64,000 nt of DNA. Source: Variovorax boronicumulans (GTDB taxonomy: Bacteria; Pseudomonadota; Gammaproteobacteria; Burkholderiales; Burkholderiaceae_C). A model generated the notes under the pieces. It had not been told where the DNA came from. It made no database searches and saw nothing but the letters and a program-made list of their open reading frames with translations. The position numbers and the translations under genes are program-made. The stretch spans positions 1,105,978 through 1,169,977 of the forward strand of contig NZ_JAAAFX010000009.1 of the NCBI RefSeq assembly GCF_019352895.1, given 5' to 3'. Shown piece by piece: positions 47,938-57,400 of this stretch; within the stretch, counting starts at the first letter, position 1; the number at the start of each line of letters is the position of its first letter.

Positions 47938-47986
47938 CCTCGTTGGTTGCGAGCAATCGCTCGCGAATCGAAACCAACCGACGAGG
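47938..47986 (-). promoter_or_regulatory. Hairpin in the czcC leader that covers the Shine-Dalgarno site
   Basis: Read on the minus strand, CCTCG then TTGGTT on the left pair with AACCAA and CGAGG on the right. An inner stem GCGAGC/GCTCGC with a GATT loop sits between them (5, 6 and 6 bp with small bulges). The right arm CGAGG is the ribosome site of the czcC ATG. A folded leader would therefore hinder translation. No ligand is known. Confidence 0.5.
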
Positions 47987-48165
47987 AGACGTGTACTGCC
48001 TCAGCAGAACGCAGTGGAATTGAATCCGCCTCGCCGGAAACTCAGAACGCGTGAAGGAACCGTCGCGAGCGCCCCGAGCCTGCATTGAGGAGCGGAGCCG
48101 CACTTGCGTGCGGTGAGCACCGCCGATGCGGGATCGGGGTGCGCAGCAGGTTCATTCACACGTTC

Positions 48166-48534
48166 TCAGGCGAGGACGAGAGTGGGTGGCCGCAGGGGAT
48201 GGTCGGGCACGCGGTCCGGCACGTAGGGCTGTTCGCCGATACGGACCGGGTCGCCCGCCAGCGCGGCGGAGCGCCAGCTGCCGATGCTCAAGGCCGCGGG
48301 CGTGCCGTGGCAGGTGGCGCAGTCGGGGTGGTAGGCGGCCTGCGGGCTGTCGGCGTCGGCGTCGGCGTCGGCGGAAGCCTTGCCGGCTTTTTCCGCCGTG
48401 GTGTGGCGGTGCTCGTGGTGGCCGAAGTGCCGCACGTCGTTGCCGCGTTCGTGCGCGCAGACGGTGCCCGCCGCCGCCCAGAAGGACTGGAGCGAAAGGA
48501 CACACATCACGAACAGGAGCACGGCACGGCGCAT
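48166..48534 (-). CDS. CzcI-like periplasmic metal-resistance protein
   Basis: A 122-aa exported protein. The signal peptide (MRRAVLLFVMCVLSLQSFWAAAG), the cysteine just after it, and HFGHHEHRH match the CzcI family found at the head of czc operons in Cupriavidus. A second cysteine cluster CATCHGTP follows. CzcI is thought to modulate czc expression or metal handling in the periplasm. It begins 11 bp after cobC and precedes the czcC-like gene by 234 bp. Confidence 0.82.
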   Translation of the reverse strand: MRRAVLLFVMCVLSLQSFWAAAGTVCAHERGNDVRHFGHHEHRHTTAEKAGKASADADADADSPQAAYHPDCATCHGTPAALSIGSWRSAALAGDPVRIGEQPYVPDRVPDHPLRPPTLVLA

Positions 48535-48545
48535 GGCGGCGGAGT

Positions 48546-49160
48546 CTATCGAAGGGGCAATGGCCCCTGGCCTTGTGGGCCTGCATCGGTGGGCTGCGGC
48601 GCTGCGTCGGCCACCTCGATGCACTGCCAGCCGCCCAGCACGACCTCGCGCGTCGGCCAGTCCGCGGCCCGCTCGGCCACGCGCAGGCCTTGCTGCAACA
48701 GCCACACCGCGCGGATCACGCCCGCGTGCGTGACCCACAGCGCATCGCGCTTCGAGCGCAGCCAGTCGTCCCAGGCCGCGCCCACGCGCCGCATGAACTG
48801 GCGTGTGCTCTCGCCGCTGCCGCCCGCGCGTGCATCGGCGAAATCGTGCATCCAGGCGTCGATGTCGGCGCGCGCAATGGCGCTCCACGGCCGCGTTTCC
48901 CAATCGCCGAAACTCATCTCGGCCAGGCGCAGGTCGGTTTCGAAGCGGCCTTGCGCCGGGCGCAAGGCCTCGATGGCCGAAGCCAACGCCCGGCAGCGCT
49001 GCAAGGGCGAACAGTGCAGCGCGATGCCGTCGGGCAGGTGCGCCGCGATGGCCTGTGCGGCCGCCAGCGTCGGCTCGGCATGCGCCGCCAGGTCGCTCGC
49101 GCCATAGCAGAGGCCGGGCTCGGCCACGACCGGTGCATGGCGCAGCAGCCAGAGCTTCAC
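48546..49160 (-). CDS. cobC: Histidine phosphatase, probable alpha-ribazole phosphatase
   Basis: A 204-aa phosphoglycerate-mutase-like phosphatase. The phosphoacceptor is His8 in WLLRHAPV, followed by YGASDLAAH, CSPLQRCRALA, the acidic LAEMSFGDWETR and VTHAGVIRA with the second His. CobC removes the phosphate of alpha-ribazole or cobalamin 5'-phosphate late in B12 synthesis. The start is GTG at 49160, overlapping the cobS stop as GTGA. The cob context supports the name. Confidence 0.88.
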   Translation of the reverse strand: MKLWLLRHAPVVAEPGLCYGASDLAAHAEPTLAAAQAIAAHLPDGIALHCSPLQRCRALASAIEALRPAQGRFETDLRLAEMSFGDWETRPWSAIARADIDAWMHDFADARAGGSGESTRQFMRRVGAAWDDWLRSKRDALWVTHAGVIRAVWLLQQGLRVAERAADWPTREVVLGGWQCIEVADAAPQPTDAGPQGQGPLPLR

Positions 49161-49933
49161 AGCCGGGCCGCCAGCGCGAGGTAGATCGCGAGTTCGGCGA
49201 GCTGCTGGGTCGCGCCCAGGCCGTCGCCGGTGAAGCCGCCCAGGCGGCGCCGCAGCAGCCGGACCATGAACAGCGCGACCAGCGCGGCAGCGACCAGGGC
49301 CGCCGCGCCATTCAGTCCGCCGACCACGCACAACAAGGCGGCCGCCGGCAGCGACCACAGCACCGCGATGCCCACCGAGGCGCCGCTCACCGCATCGGCC
49401 AGCGGCTTGGCCTTGCCGCCCTCCCCGCCGACATAGGGCGCCGCGCGCATCACGGCCAACGGCGCGAGCCGCGACAGCACATGCGCGGCCAGCACCACAG
49501 CACAGGCCGTCAGTGCGCCCTGCCCCGCCAGCGTCGCGAGCAGCGTGAACTTCAGGCCCAGTGCCAGCACCAGTGCGATCGCACCGAAGGCACCGATGCG
49601 CGAGTCCTTCATGATCTCCAGCGCGCGCTCGCGCGAGGCCGACCCGCCCAGGCCATCGACCACGTCGGCCAGGCCGTCTTCATGGAAGGCGCCGGTCACC
49701 AGCACCGTGACGACGGTGCACAGCACCGCGGCCACCATCGGCGGCCACAGCGCGAGCCCGCCGGCCAACGCCAGCGCGCCGATCAGCCCCACCACCCATC
49801 CCACCGCCGGAAAGTGCGCCGCGCTGGCGCGCAGCATCGCCGGGCTGTAGCCCACCCACTGCGCGAGCCGGCCGGTGACCGGGATGCGGGTGAAGAACTG
49901 CAGGGCCAGCAGGAAGTGGCGAAGGCCGTTCAC
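49157..49933 (-). CDS. cobS: Adenosylcobinamide-GDP ribazoletransferase (cobalamin synthase)
   Basis: Integral membrane enzyme joining adenosylcobinamide-GDP to alpha-ribazole, the step that completes the B12 structure. The 258-aa protein shows LALQFFTRIPV near the start, the metal-binding GAFHEDGLADVVDGLGG, MKDSRIGAFG and several membrane segments. GFTGDGLGATQQLAE lies near the end. The start is GTG at 49933, overlapping the cobT stop (GTGA). cobC follows with the same kind of overlap. Confidence 0.94.
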   Translation of the reverse strand: MNGLRHFLLALQFFTRIPVTGRLAQWVGYSPAMLRASAAHFPAVGWVVGLIGALALAGGLALWPPMVAAVLCTVVTVLVTGAFHEDGLADVVDGLGGSASRERALEIMKDSRIGAFGAIALVLALGLKFTLLATLAGQGALTACAVVLAAHVLSRLAPLAVMRAAPYVGGEGGKAKPLADAVSGASVGIAVLWSLPAAALLCVVGGLNGAAALVAAALVALFMVRLLRRRLGGFTGDGLGATQQLAELAIYLALAARL

Positions 49934-50970
49934 TCGGCACCCTGTCGCGACACATGGGCGGACTCGAAGCTCGCCATCTCGCGCAGGATCAGGCAGGCCG
50001 ATTCCAGCAATGGCCACGCCAGCGCCGCACCCGAGCCTTCGCCCAGACGAAGCTCCAGCTGCAGCAGCGGATCGAGCCCCAGGTGCGCGAGCAGCAAGGC
50101 ATGGCCGGGCTCGGCCGAGACATGCGCCGCCACGCAACGCTGCACCACGTTCGGCCGCAGCGCCTGCGCCACCAGCACCGCGGCGCTGGCGATGAAGCCG
50201 TCGAGCACGATCACGCGGCGCTCTTCGGCCGCCTGCAGCACCGCGCCGACCAGCGTCGCGAGTTCAAAGCCGCCGAAGGCGGCCAGCGCGTCGAGCGGCG
50301 CGATGGCATGGGCATGCAGCGCCAGCACCTCGCGCAGCACCTGCGCCTTGCGGGCGCGGCCGTCGGCATCGAGGCCGGTGCCGGCGCCGGTGCAGGCCTC
50401 GATGTCGTGGCCGACCAGGCGCGCCAGCAGCATCGCCGCGGTCGAGCTGTTGCCGATGCCCATCTCGCCCAGCAGCAGCGCGTTGCCCGGCAGCTCGCGC
50501 ACGATGGCGCGGCCGTTGGCGATGGCCTCGGCGCATTGCGCGGCGCTCATGGCCGGGCCGGTCGAGGCGTCGGCGGTGCCGGGCGCGATCTTGCGCAGCA
50601 GCAGCCCGTCGCGCGGCGCGAAGTCGCGGCGCACGCCGCAGTCGACCACCGTCAGCGCCAGGCCGTGCTGGCGTGCGAGCACGCTCACGGCCGCGCCGCC
50701 GGCCAGGAAGTTCTCGACCATCTGCCAGGTCACGTCGCTGGGATAGGCCGACACGCCGCGCGCCGCGAGGCCGTGGTCGGCCGCGCACACCAGCATCTGC
50801 GGCTGCGCCAGCGCGGGCGACTCGCTGCCCAGGATGGCGCCGATGCGCAATGCCAGCGCCTCGAGCTTGCCCAGCGCGCCCAGCGGCTTGGTCTTGTTGT
50901 CGATCAGGTGCTGCAGGCGCGCGGCCAGCGGCGCATCGTGCAGGTCTGGAATGGTGGGAAGGGTCGTCAT
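49930..50970 (-). CDS. cobT: Nicotinate-nucleotide--dimethylbenzimidazole phosphoribosyltransferase
   Basis: Makes alpha-ribazole phosphate from dimethylbenzimidazole and nicotinate mononucleotide. The 346-aa length is normal. Segments seen are NKTKPLGALGKLE, CAADHGLAARGVSAYP, LLGEMGIGNSSTAA, CTGAGTGLD and the catalytic glutamate in LRLGEGSGAALAWPL near residue 312. It follows cbiP by 4 bases and overlaps cobS. Confidence 0.96.
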   Translation of the reverse strand: MTTLPTIPDLHDAPLAARLQHLIDNKTKPLGALGKLEALALRIGAILGSESPALAQPQMLVCAADHGLAARGVSAYPSDVTWQMVENFLAGGAAVSVLARQHGLALTVVDCGVRRDFAPRDGLLLRKIAPGTADASTGPAMSAAQCAEAIANGRAIVRELPGNALLLGEMGIGNSSTAAMLLARLVGHDIEACTGAGTGLDADGRARKAQVLREVLALHAHAIAPLDALAAFGGFELATLVGAVLQAAEERRVIVLDGFIASAAVLVAQALRPNVVQRCVAAHVSAEPGHALLLAHLGLDPLLQLELRLGEGSGAALAWPLLESACLILREMASFESAHVSRQGAE

Positions 50971-50974
50971 GGGA

Positions 50975-52630
50975 TCACTCGATCAGGGAAGACAGCACAC
51001 CGGGTGCGAAATGCGCGTCGATGAAATCGGCGAGGCCGTCGAACACGGCGTCGAGCGTGGGGGCGGTGGCACCGAACAGCGCCTGCAGCGCCGCCGGGTC
51101 CTCGAACAGGCCGTGCAGGTAGAGGCCCAGCACGTTGCCGGCCTCGTTCTGCCAGGCCAGGCCGTCGGGCATGGCGGCATGCGCATGCTCGCCGGCCGCG
51201 GCCATCGCGGGATGGGCCTCGGTCTGGCCATGGTGGATTTCATAGCCGCGCACGGTCACGCCCGAGAGCGCCGACCAGGCGCCCGTCAGCGGGCCGAAGC
51301 GGGCTTCGCGCTGGCGCACGGTCTTGTCGGGCGCGAACACCGTGACCAGCGGCAGCAGGCCGAGACCGGGTGCATTGCCGTCGATGCCGTGCGGGTCGAT
51401 CAGCGCCTCGCCCAGCATCTGCAGGCCGCCGCAGACGCCGAGCACACGACCGCCGCGCGCCGCATGCGCGGCCACGGCGCGGTCCAGGCCCTGCGCGCGC
51501 AGCCAGGCCAGGTCGCCGCTGGTGTGCTTCGAACCCGGCAGCACGATCCAGTCGGCATCGGCCAGGTCGGCCGGGCTGCGCACCCAGCGCAGGCGCACGC
51601 CGGGCACGTTCTTGAGCGGCTGGAACTCGTCGAGGTTGCTGAGGCGCGGATAGGCGATCACCGCGACGGTGCAGTGCACCTCGCCCCTGGCGGTACTGCG
51701 GTCGTCGAACACGCCGTCTTCCTCGGGCAGGCCGTGCTGCCACCACATCGGCAGCGTGGCCACGGTCGGCACGCCAGTCAGCTGCTGCAAGGTCTCGGGC
51801 GCCGGGGACAGCAAGGTGGCATCGCCGCGAAAGCGGTTGAGCACGAAGCCCGCCAGCAAGGCACGGTCGGCCTCGGGCATCAGGGCCCAGGTGCCGTAGA
51901 GGTGGGCGAAGGCGCCGCCGCGGTCGATGTCGGTCACGAGCAGGCAACGCGCCTGTGCATGGCGCGCCACGCGCAGGTTCACGATGTCGCTGGCCATCAG
52001 GTTGATCTCGGCGGGCGAGCCCGCGCCTTCGATCACCACCACGTCGTTCTCGGCCCGCAAGGCGTCGAGCGACTGCGCGATCTGCGGCCAGACCCGTTCA
52101 CTGCGGCCGCGCCAAGGCAAGGCCGTGAGTTCGGCGCTGACCTGCCCCAGCAGCACCACCTGGCTGTGGGTGTCGCGCTCGGGCTTGAGCAGCAGCGGGT
52201 TCATGCGCACATCGGGCACGGCGCGCGCGGCCAGGGCCTGGAAGTACTGGGCGCTGCCGATTTCGCCGCCCCGATTTTCCGCCGGGCCGCCCCAAGGAAA
52301 ATCAGCCCCCTCGGGGGGCAGCGCAGTACGCGCAGCGACCAGCGTGGGGGCAAGATCTTTCGCCGGGCCGCCCCAAGGAAGATCAGCCCCCCCGGGGGGC
52401 AGCGCAGTACGCGCAGCGACCAGCGTGGGGGCCATCGGGGCCACCACCCGGGCGTTGTTGCTCATGTTCTGCGCCTTGAAGGGCGCCACCTTGAGGCCCT
52501 GGCGCGCATACCAGCGGCACAGCGCCGTGGTGAGCCAGCTCTTGCCCGCGCCGCTGGTGGTGCCGAGCACCATCACGCAGCGGGCGCCCGTTTGCTCGCG
52601 CGCCTCTGCGCCCGTGTCCCGTTGATTCAT
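50975..52630 (-). CDS. cobQ: Cobyric acid synthase CbiP/CobQ with an in-frame repeat insertion
   Basis: Glutamine-dependent enzyme that amidates adenosylcobyrinate a,c-diamide. It has an N-terminal dethiobiotin-synthetase-like ATPase (VLGTTSGAGKSWL, FKAQNMSNN, EGAGSPAEINL) and a C-terminal glutaminase with the nucleophile in LGVCGGLQMLG and His in YEIHHGQTEAH. At 551 aa it is about 60 residues longer than usual. The extra part is two 27-residue repeats (APTLVAARTALPP...) placed between NNARVV and GGEIGSAQY, where homologues join directly. All catalytic motifs remain, so it may still work. Confidence 0.93.
   Translation of the reverse strand: MNQRDTGAEAREQTGARCVMVLGTTSGAGKSWLTTALCRWYARQGLKVAPFKAQNMSNNARVVAPMAPTLVAARTALPPGGADLPWGGPAKDLAPTLVAARTALPPEGADFPWGGPAENRGGEIGSAQYFQALAARAVPDVRMNPLLLKPERDTHSQVVLLGQVSAELTALPWRGRSERVWPQIAQSLDALRAENDVVVIEGAGSPAEINLMASDIVNLRVARHAQARCLLVTDIDRGGAFAHLYGTWALMPEADRALLAGFVLNRFRGDATLLSPAPETLQQLTGVPTVATLPMWWQHGLPEEDGVFDDRSTARGEVHCTVAVIAYPRLSNLDEFQPLKNVPGVRLRWVRSPADLADADWIVLPGSKHTSGDLAWLRAQGLDRAVAAHAARGGRVLGVCGGLQMLGEALIDPHGIDGNAPGLGLLPLVTVFAPDKTVRQREARFGPLTGAWSALSGVTVRGYEIHHGQTEAHPAMAAAGEHAHAAMPDGLAWQNEAGNVLGLYLHGLFEDPAALQALFGATAPTLDAVFDGLADFIDAHFAPGVLSSLIE
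52280..52432 (-). repeat. Two tandem REP-like units (81-bp period) inside cbiP
   Basis: Units of 72 bp at 52280-52351 and 52361-52432 are nearly identical and offset by 81 bp, a multiple of three. Each contains a GGGCCGCCCC block, a CCCCC(T/C)CGGGGGG palindrome and a CAGCGACCAGCGTGGGGG end. The sequence type is that of dispersed intergenic repeats in Comamonadaceae, here inside a reading frame without breaking it. Confidence 0.85.
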
Positions 52631-52778
52631 CCCCGCATTGTCGTGGAGGACGCCGTGGGGGCGCGGCCGCCTACATCAAACTGGGCCTGCGGTTCACAGC
52701 GGGCCGGCGCGGCCTGGGACGCGTCCCATGCCCTGCCCCGGCTACCTTTGGACATCAAGATTTCGGGCCTTCTCATCG

Positions 52779-52997
52779 ATGCCGACCCCATGCGACATGG
52801 CGCTCACCGTGCAGGAGCGCGAACCGGGCCTTTTTCAATGGGTGCTGCTCGAAGCATCGGAGGGCTCCGCCTCCGACGCACTGCACTACCGGATCTGGCG
52901 CGTGGCGCCAGCCCTGCAGTCGAGCTATTCCAGCGCGCTGGCGCTCGGCGTGGCCGAGCTCAGGCGCATCGTGGCTGCCGCCGATGCGGCGGCCTGA
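52779..52997 (+). CDS. Small unknown protein (uncertain gene)
   Basis: A possible 72-aa protein (66 aa from the second ATG at 52797, MALTVQEREPG). It has a hydrophobic beta-like segment FQWVLLEA and ends in an Ala-rich helix. Small proteins with an EREPGLFxWxL pattern occur, I believe, in Variovorax-like genomes, but no family can be named. Its last 73 bases lie antisense to the 3' end of the outer-membrane channel gene, which lowers confidence. The upstream 52631-52778 shows no clear promoter. Confidence 0.45.
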   Translation: MPTPCDMALTVQEREPGLFQWVLLEASEGSASDALHYRIWRVAPALQSSYSSALALGVAELRRIVAAADAAA

Positions 52998-54415
52998 GGC
53001 GCTTCCCAGCCGCCGCCCAGCGCGCGGATCAGGCCCACGGTGGCCTGGTACTGCGCCGACCTGACCTGCAGCGCCTGCCGCCGGTTGCGCAGTTCGCTGC
53101 GTCGCGCGTCCAGCAGGTCGAGTTGGCTCACCAGCCCGTTTCGGTAGCGCGAGTCCGACAGCGTGGTCGCGCGCTGCGCCGAGGTCACGGCCCGGCCCTG
53201 CACCGTCGACTGTGCGTCGAGCAGGCGCAAGGAGGCCAGCTGGTCCTCCACTTCGCGGAAGGCCGTCAGCACCTCGGTGCGGTAGCTGGCCAGCGCCCCA
53301 TCGAGTTGGGCAGAGGCACTCTGCACGCCGGCCTCGCGCCGGCCGCCGTCGAGGATCGGCAGCGACAACAGCGCGCCGATGCCCCATGAGCGGGCCGACC
53401 ACTTGAACAGGTCGCCCAGGTCGCTCGAGGCATAGCCGCCACCGCCGGTCAGCGCGATGTTGGGGAACCAGGCGTTCTGTGCCACGCCCACGCGCGCCTG
53501 CGCCGCCATCACGGTGCGCTGGGCCGCGGCCACGTCGGGCCGGCGCTCGAGCACGGTCGACGGCAGGCCGGCCGGGATGCTGGGCAGCGCGCTGGTCCAG
53601 GCGGCCGGCGGCAGGCTGAAGTCGGAAGCGACCTCGCCCAGCAGCACCGCGAGCGCATGCTCGGCCACCGCGCGCTGGCGGTCGAGCGCCAGCGCATCGG
53701 ATTCGGTGGATGCGAGTTCGGTCTGCACCCGGGCCACGTCGAGCTCGGCCAGGTCGCCCGCGCGTTCGCGGCGCTCGGTCAGGTCCAGCGTGCCGCGGTA
53801 GGCCTCGACGGTCTCGCGCACCAGCGTGCGCTCGTCGTCGATGGCGCGCAGCGCGAGGTAGCTCTGTGCCACCTCGGCCTGCACCAGCAGCTTGGCGCTC
53901 TGCAGCAGCGCTTCGCGCGATTGCGCATCCAGCGCGGCTGCGTTGCTGGCGCCCGACAGCTTGCCGAACAGGTCGAGCTCGTAGGACACGCTGGCGCCCG
54001 CATTGAGCAGCGTCGAGGGACGGTTGCTCTGGTTGCGGTCCAGGCCCTGCGCGCGACTCGCGCCGCCGTTCAGGCCGACCTGCACCGAGCGGTCGGCATC
54101 GACCGTGCGGGCCAGGGCGCGGGCCTCGGCCAGCCGGGCCGCGGCCTGCTGGATGCTGGTGTTGCGGGCCGCCGCGCGGTCGACCAGTTCGTCGAGCACC
54201 GGGTCGTTGAAGACCCGCCACCAGGCGCCGTTGACCTGGGCCGGTGCGCCGGCGCGGGTGAGCGCGGCCTGCTCCTTGAACTGCACCGGCGCCACGGTGG
54301 CGGGCGCCTGCACGGCGGTCGAGGCGCAGCCGGCCAGCACCAGGGCCGCGACCAGCGGCAGCCAGGCGGCGCGCAGCGCCCGGGTCCCGGATGAGAGAGA
54401 TGAGCTTCTTGTCAT
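52925..54415 (-). CDS. Outer-membrane channel lipoprotein of an RND multidrug pump (OprM/OpcM/NodT type)
   Basis: A 496-aa outer membrane factor. A lipoprotein signal with lipobox LAGC (Cys30) is followed by the NGAWWRVFNDPVLDELV start typical of the NodT/OprM family. It has two OEP repeats, ELDLFGKLSGA in the first half, and ERRPDVAAAQRTVMAAQARVG in the second. It is the third structural gene after adaptor and pump, 35 bp after the pump gene. The likely partner set resembles CeoAB-OpcM or BpeEF-OprC of Burkholderia. Confidence 0.9.
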   Translation of the reverse strand: MTRSSSLSSGTRALRAAWLPLVAALVLAGCASTAVQAPATVAPVQFKEQAALTRAGAPAQVNGAWWRVFNDPVLDELVDRAAARNTSIQQAAARLAEARALARTVDADRSVQVGLNGGASRAQGLDRNQSNRPSTLLNAGASVSYELDLFGKLSGASNAAALDAQSREALLQSAKLLVQAEVAQSYLALRAIDDERTLVRETVEAYRGTLDLTERRERAGDLAELDVARVQTELASTESDALALDRQRAVAEHALAVLLGEVASDFSLPPAAWTSALPSIPAGLPSTVLERRPDVAAAQRTVMAAQARVGVAQNAWFPNIALTGGGGYASSDLGDLFKWSARSWGIGALLSLPILDGGRREAGVQSASAQLDGALASYRTEVLTAFREVEDQLASLRLLDAQSTVQGRAVTSAQRATTLSDSRYRNGLVSQLDLLDARRSELRNRRQALQVRSAQYQATVGLIRALGGGWEAPQAAASAAATMRLSSATPSASALE

Positions 54416-54450
54416 GATGAAGATTCCTGTTTCCTGTGAGGAGCCGCGGC

Positions 54451-57400
54451 TCACTCGTAGGGATGGCGCGGCGCCGAGGGCTGCGGGTGCAGCGCACCGC
54501 CGCCACCGGCGTGGGACACCGAGAGGTCGCCGGCCGGCGCGAAGGCTTCGACGTCGTGCGGCACTTCGCCGTGCTGCTTGAGCGGCTTGTTGCCCGCCAG
54601 GCGGCGCACCACCACATAGAACACCGGCGTGAGGAACAGGCCGAAGGCCGTCACACCGATCATCCCGGCGAACACCGCGACGCCCATCGCGCTGCGCATC
54701 TCGGCGCCGGCACCGGTGGAGAGCACCAGCGGCAGCACACCCATCACGAAGGCCAGCGAGGTCATCAGGATCGGGCGCAGCCGCAGGCGGCTGGCCTCGA
54801 TCGCGGCCTGGATCGGCGTGCGCCCGGCGAACTCGAGCTCGCGCGCGAACTCCACGATCAGGATCGCGTTCTTCGCACTCAGCCCCACCAGCACGATCAG
54901 CCCGATCTGCGTGAAGACGTTGTTGTCACCCCCCGATATCCATACGCCGGTCATCGCGGCCAGGATGCCCATGGGCACGATCAGGATGATCGCGATCGGC
55001 AAGGTCAGGCTCTCGTACTGCGCGGCCAGCACCAGGAACACCAGCAGGATCGCCAGCGGGAACACCAGGAAGGCGGAGTTGCCGGCCAGGATTTCCTGGT
55101 ACGTGAGCTCGGTCCACTCGAAGCTGATGCCCTTGGGCAGCGTCTCGGCGGCGATGCGCTTGATCGCGTCCTGCGCCTGGCCCGACGAATAGCCGGGAGC
55201 CGGGCCGCCGTTGATGTCGGCCGCGAGGTAGCCGTTGTAGCGCATGGCGCGTTCCGGGCCGAAGGTCGAGTTGACCTTCATCAGCGCCGACAGCGGCACC
55301 ATCTCGCCGGTGGTCGAGCGCACCTTGAGCAGGCCCACGTCTTCGGCACGGGCGCGGTACGGCGCATCGGCCTGGACGCGCACCGAGTACGTGCGGCCGA
55401 ACTTGTTGAAGTCGTTCGCGTACAGGCTGCCCAGGTAGATCTGCATGGTGTCGAAGATGTCGGTCACCGGCACGCCGAGCTGGCGCGCCTTGGTGCGGTC
55501 GATGTCGGCGTAGAGCTGCGGCACGTTGACCTGCCAGCTGGTGAACATGCCGGCCAGCTCGGGCGTCTGGTAGGCCTTGGCCATGAAGGCCTTGACCGCC
55601 GAGTCCATCTGGTCGTAGCCCAGCGAGGCACGGTCCTCGATCTGCATCTTGAAGCCGCCCGTGGTGCCCAGGCCCGCCACCGGTGGCGGCGGGAACATCA
55701 CGATGAAGGCGTCCTGAATGCTGGCGAAGGCGCCGTTGAGCTGGCCCGCGACCGCGCCGCCGCTCTGGTCGGCCTTCTTGCGTTCGGCAAAGGGCTTGAG
55801 CGTGACGAACACCACGCCCGAGTTCGAGCTGTTGGTGAAGCCGTTGATCGACAGGCCCGGGAACGCGATCGCGTCTTCCACGTTCGGGTTCTTCTTGACC
55901 AGCTCGCCCATGCGATGGATCACGTCCTCGGTGCGGTCCAGCGTGGCACCGTCGGGCAACTGCGCGAAGCCGATCAGGTACTGCTTGTCCTGCGCCGGCA
56001 CGAAGCCGCTGGGCACGGCCTTGAACAGGCCGAAGGTCACGCCGATCAGCGCGAGGTAGACCACCAGCATCAGCGCCTTGCGGCCGATCACGTTCTTGAC
56101 GCCGCCGCTGTAGGCCTCGGAACCGCGATGGAACAGCTTGTTGAAGCCGCGGAACAGCCAGCCGAGGTAGCGGTCCATGAAGCGCGTGAGCGCGTCCTTG
56201 GGCTGGTCGTGGCCGCGCAGCAGCAGCGCTGCGAGGGCGGGCGACAGCGTGAGCGAGTTGATCGCCGAGATCACCGTCGAGATCGCGATGGTCACCGCGA
56301 ACTGCTTGTAGAACTGGCCGGTCAGGCCGCTGATGAAGGCCAGCGGCACGAACACCGCGACCAGCACCAGCGCGATCGCGATGATGGGCCCCGACACCTC
56401 GCGCATCGCGCGGTAGGTCGCGTCACGCGGACTCAGGCCGGCCTCGATGTTGCGCTCGACGTTCTCGACCACCACGATCGCATCGTCCACCACGATCCCG
56501 ATCGCCAGCACCAGTCCGAACAGGCTCAGCGCATTGATCGAGAAGCCCAGCACGTGCAGCATCCCGAAGGTGCCGATCACCGACACCGGCACGGCCAGCA
56601 GCGGGATGATCGAGGCGCGCCAGGTCTGCAGGAACAGGATCACCACCAGCACCACCAGCACGATGGCTTCGAGCAGCGTGTGGACTACCGATTCGATCGA
56701 GGCGCGCACGAACTGCGTCGGGTCGTAGGCGATGCGGTATTCCACGCCCTCGGGCATGCTCTTGGCGAGGTCGTCCATGGTGGCGCGCACGTCGCGCGAG
56801 ATGTCCAGCGCGTTCGAGCCGGGCGACTGGAACACGCCCATGCCCACGGCCGGGTCGTTGTTGAGCAGCGAACGCAGCGAGTAGTCGGCCGCGCCCATCT
56901 CGAGGCGGCCGATGTCGCGCAGCCGGGTCACGGCGCCGTCGGTGCCGCTCTTGACGATGATGTCGCCGAACTCTTCCTCGCTCTGCAGCCGGCCCTGGGC
57001 ATTGATCGACAGTTGCATGTCGACGCCCGAGAGGCCCGGCGAAGCGCCGACCACGCCGGCCGCGGCCTGGATGTTCTGGCCGCGGATGCCCGCCACCACG
57101 TCGCTGGCCGAGAGGCCGCGCTGCGCCACCTTCTGCGGGTCCAGCCAGACGCGCATCGCGTAGTCGCCGCCGCCGAAGATCTGCACCTGGCCCACGCCCT
57201 GGATGCGCGCGAGGCGGTCCTTGACGTTGAGCACCGCGTAGTTGCGCAGGTAGTTGATGTCGTAGCGGTTGTTGGGCGAGACCATGTGCACGACCATGGT
57301 CAGGTCGGGCGCGCTCTTGATGGTGGTGATGCCCAGGCGGCGCACCTCCTCCGGCAGGCGCGGCTCGGCCTGCGAGACGCGGTTCTGCACCAGCTGCTGC

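Noticed and set aside
52631..52778. Possible cobalamin riboswitch upstream of cbiP
   Set aside because: The 148 bases show no B12-box-like sequence or the expected fold, and another possible gene starts close by.
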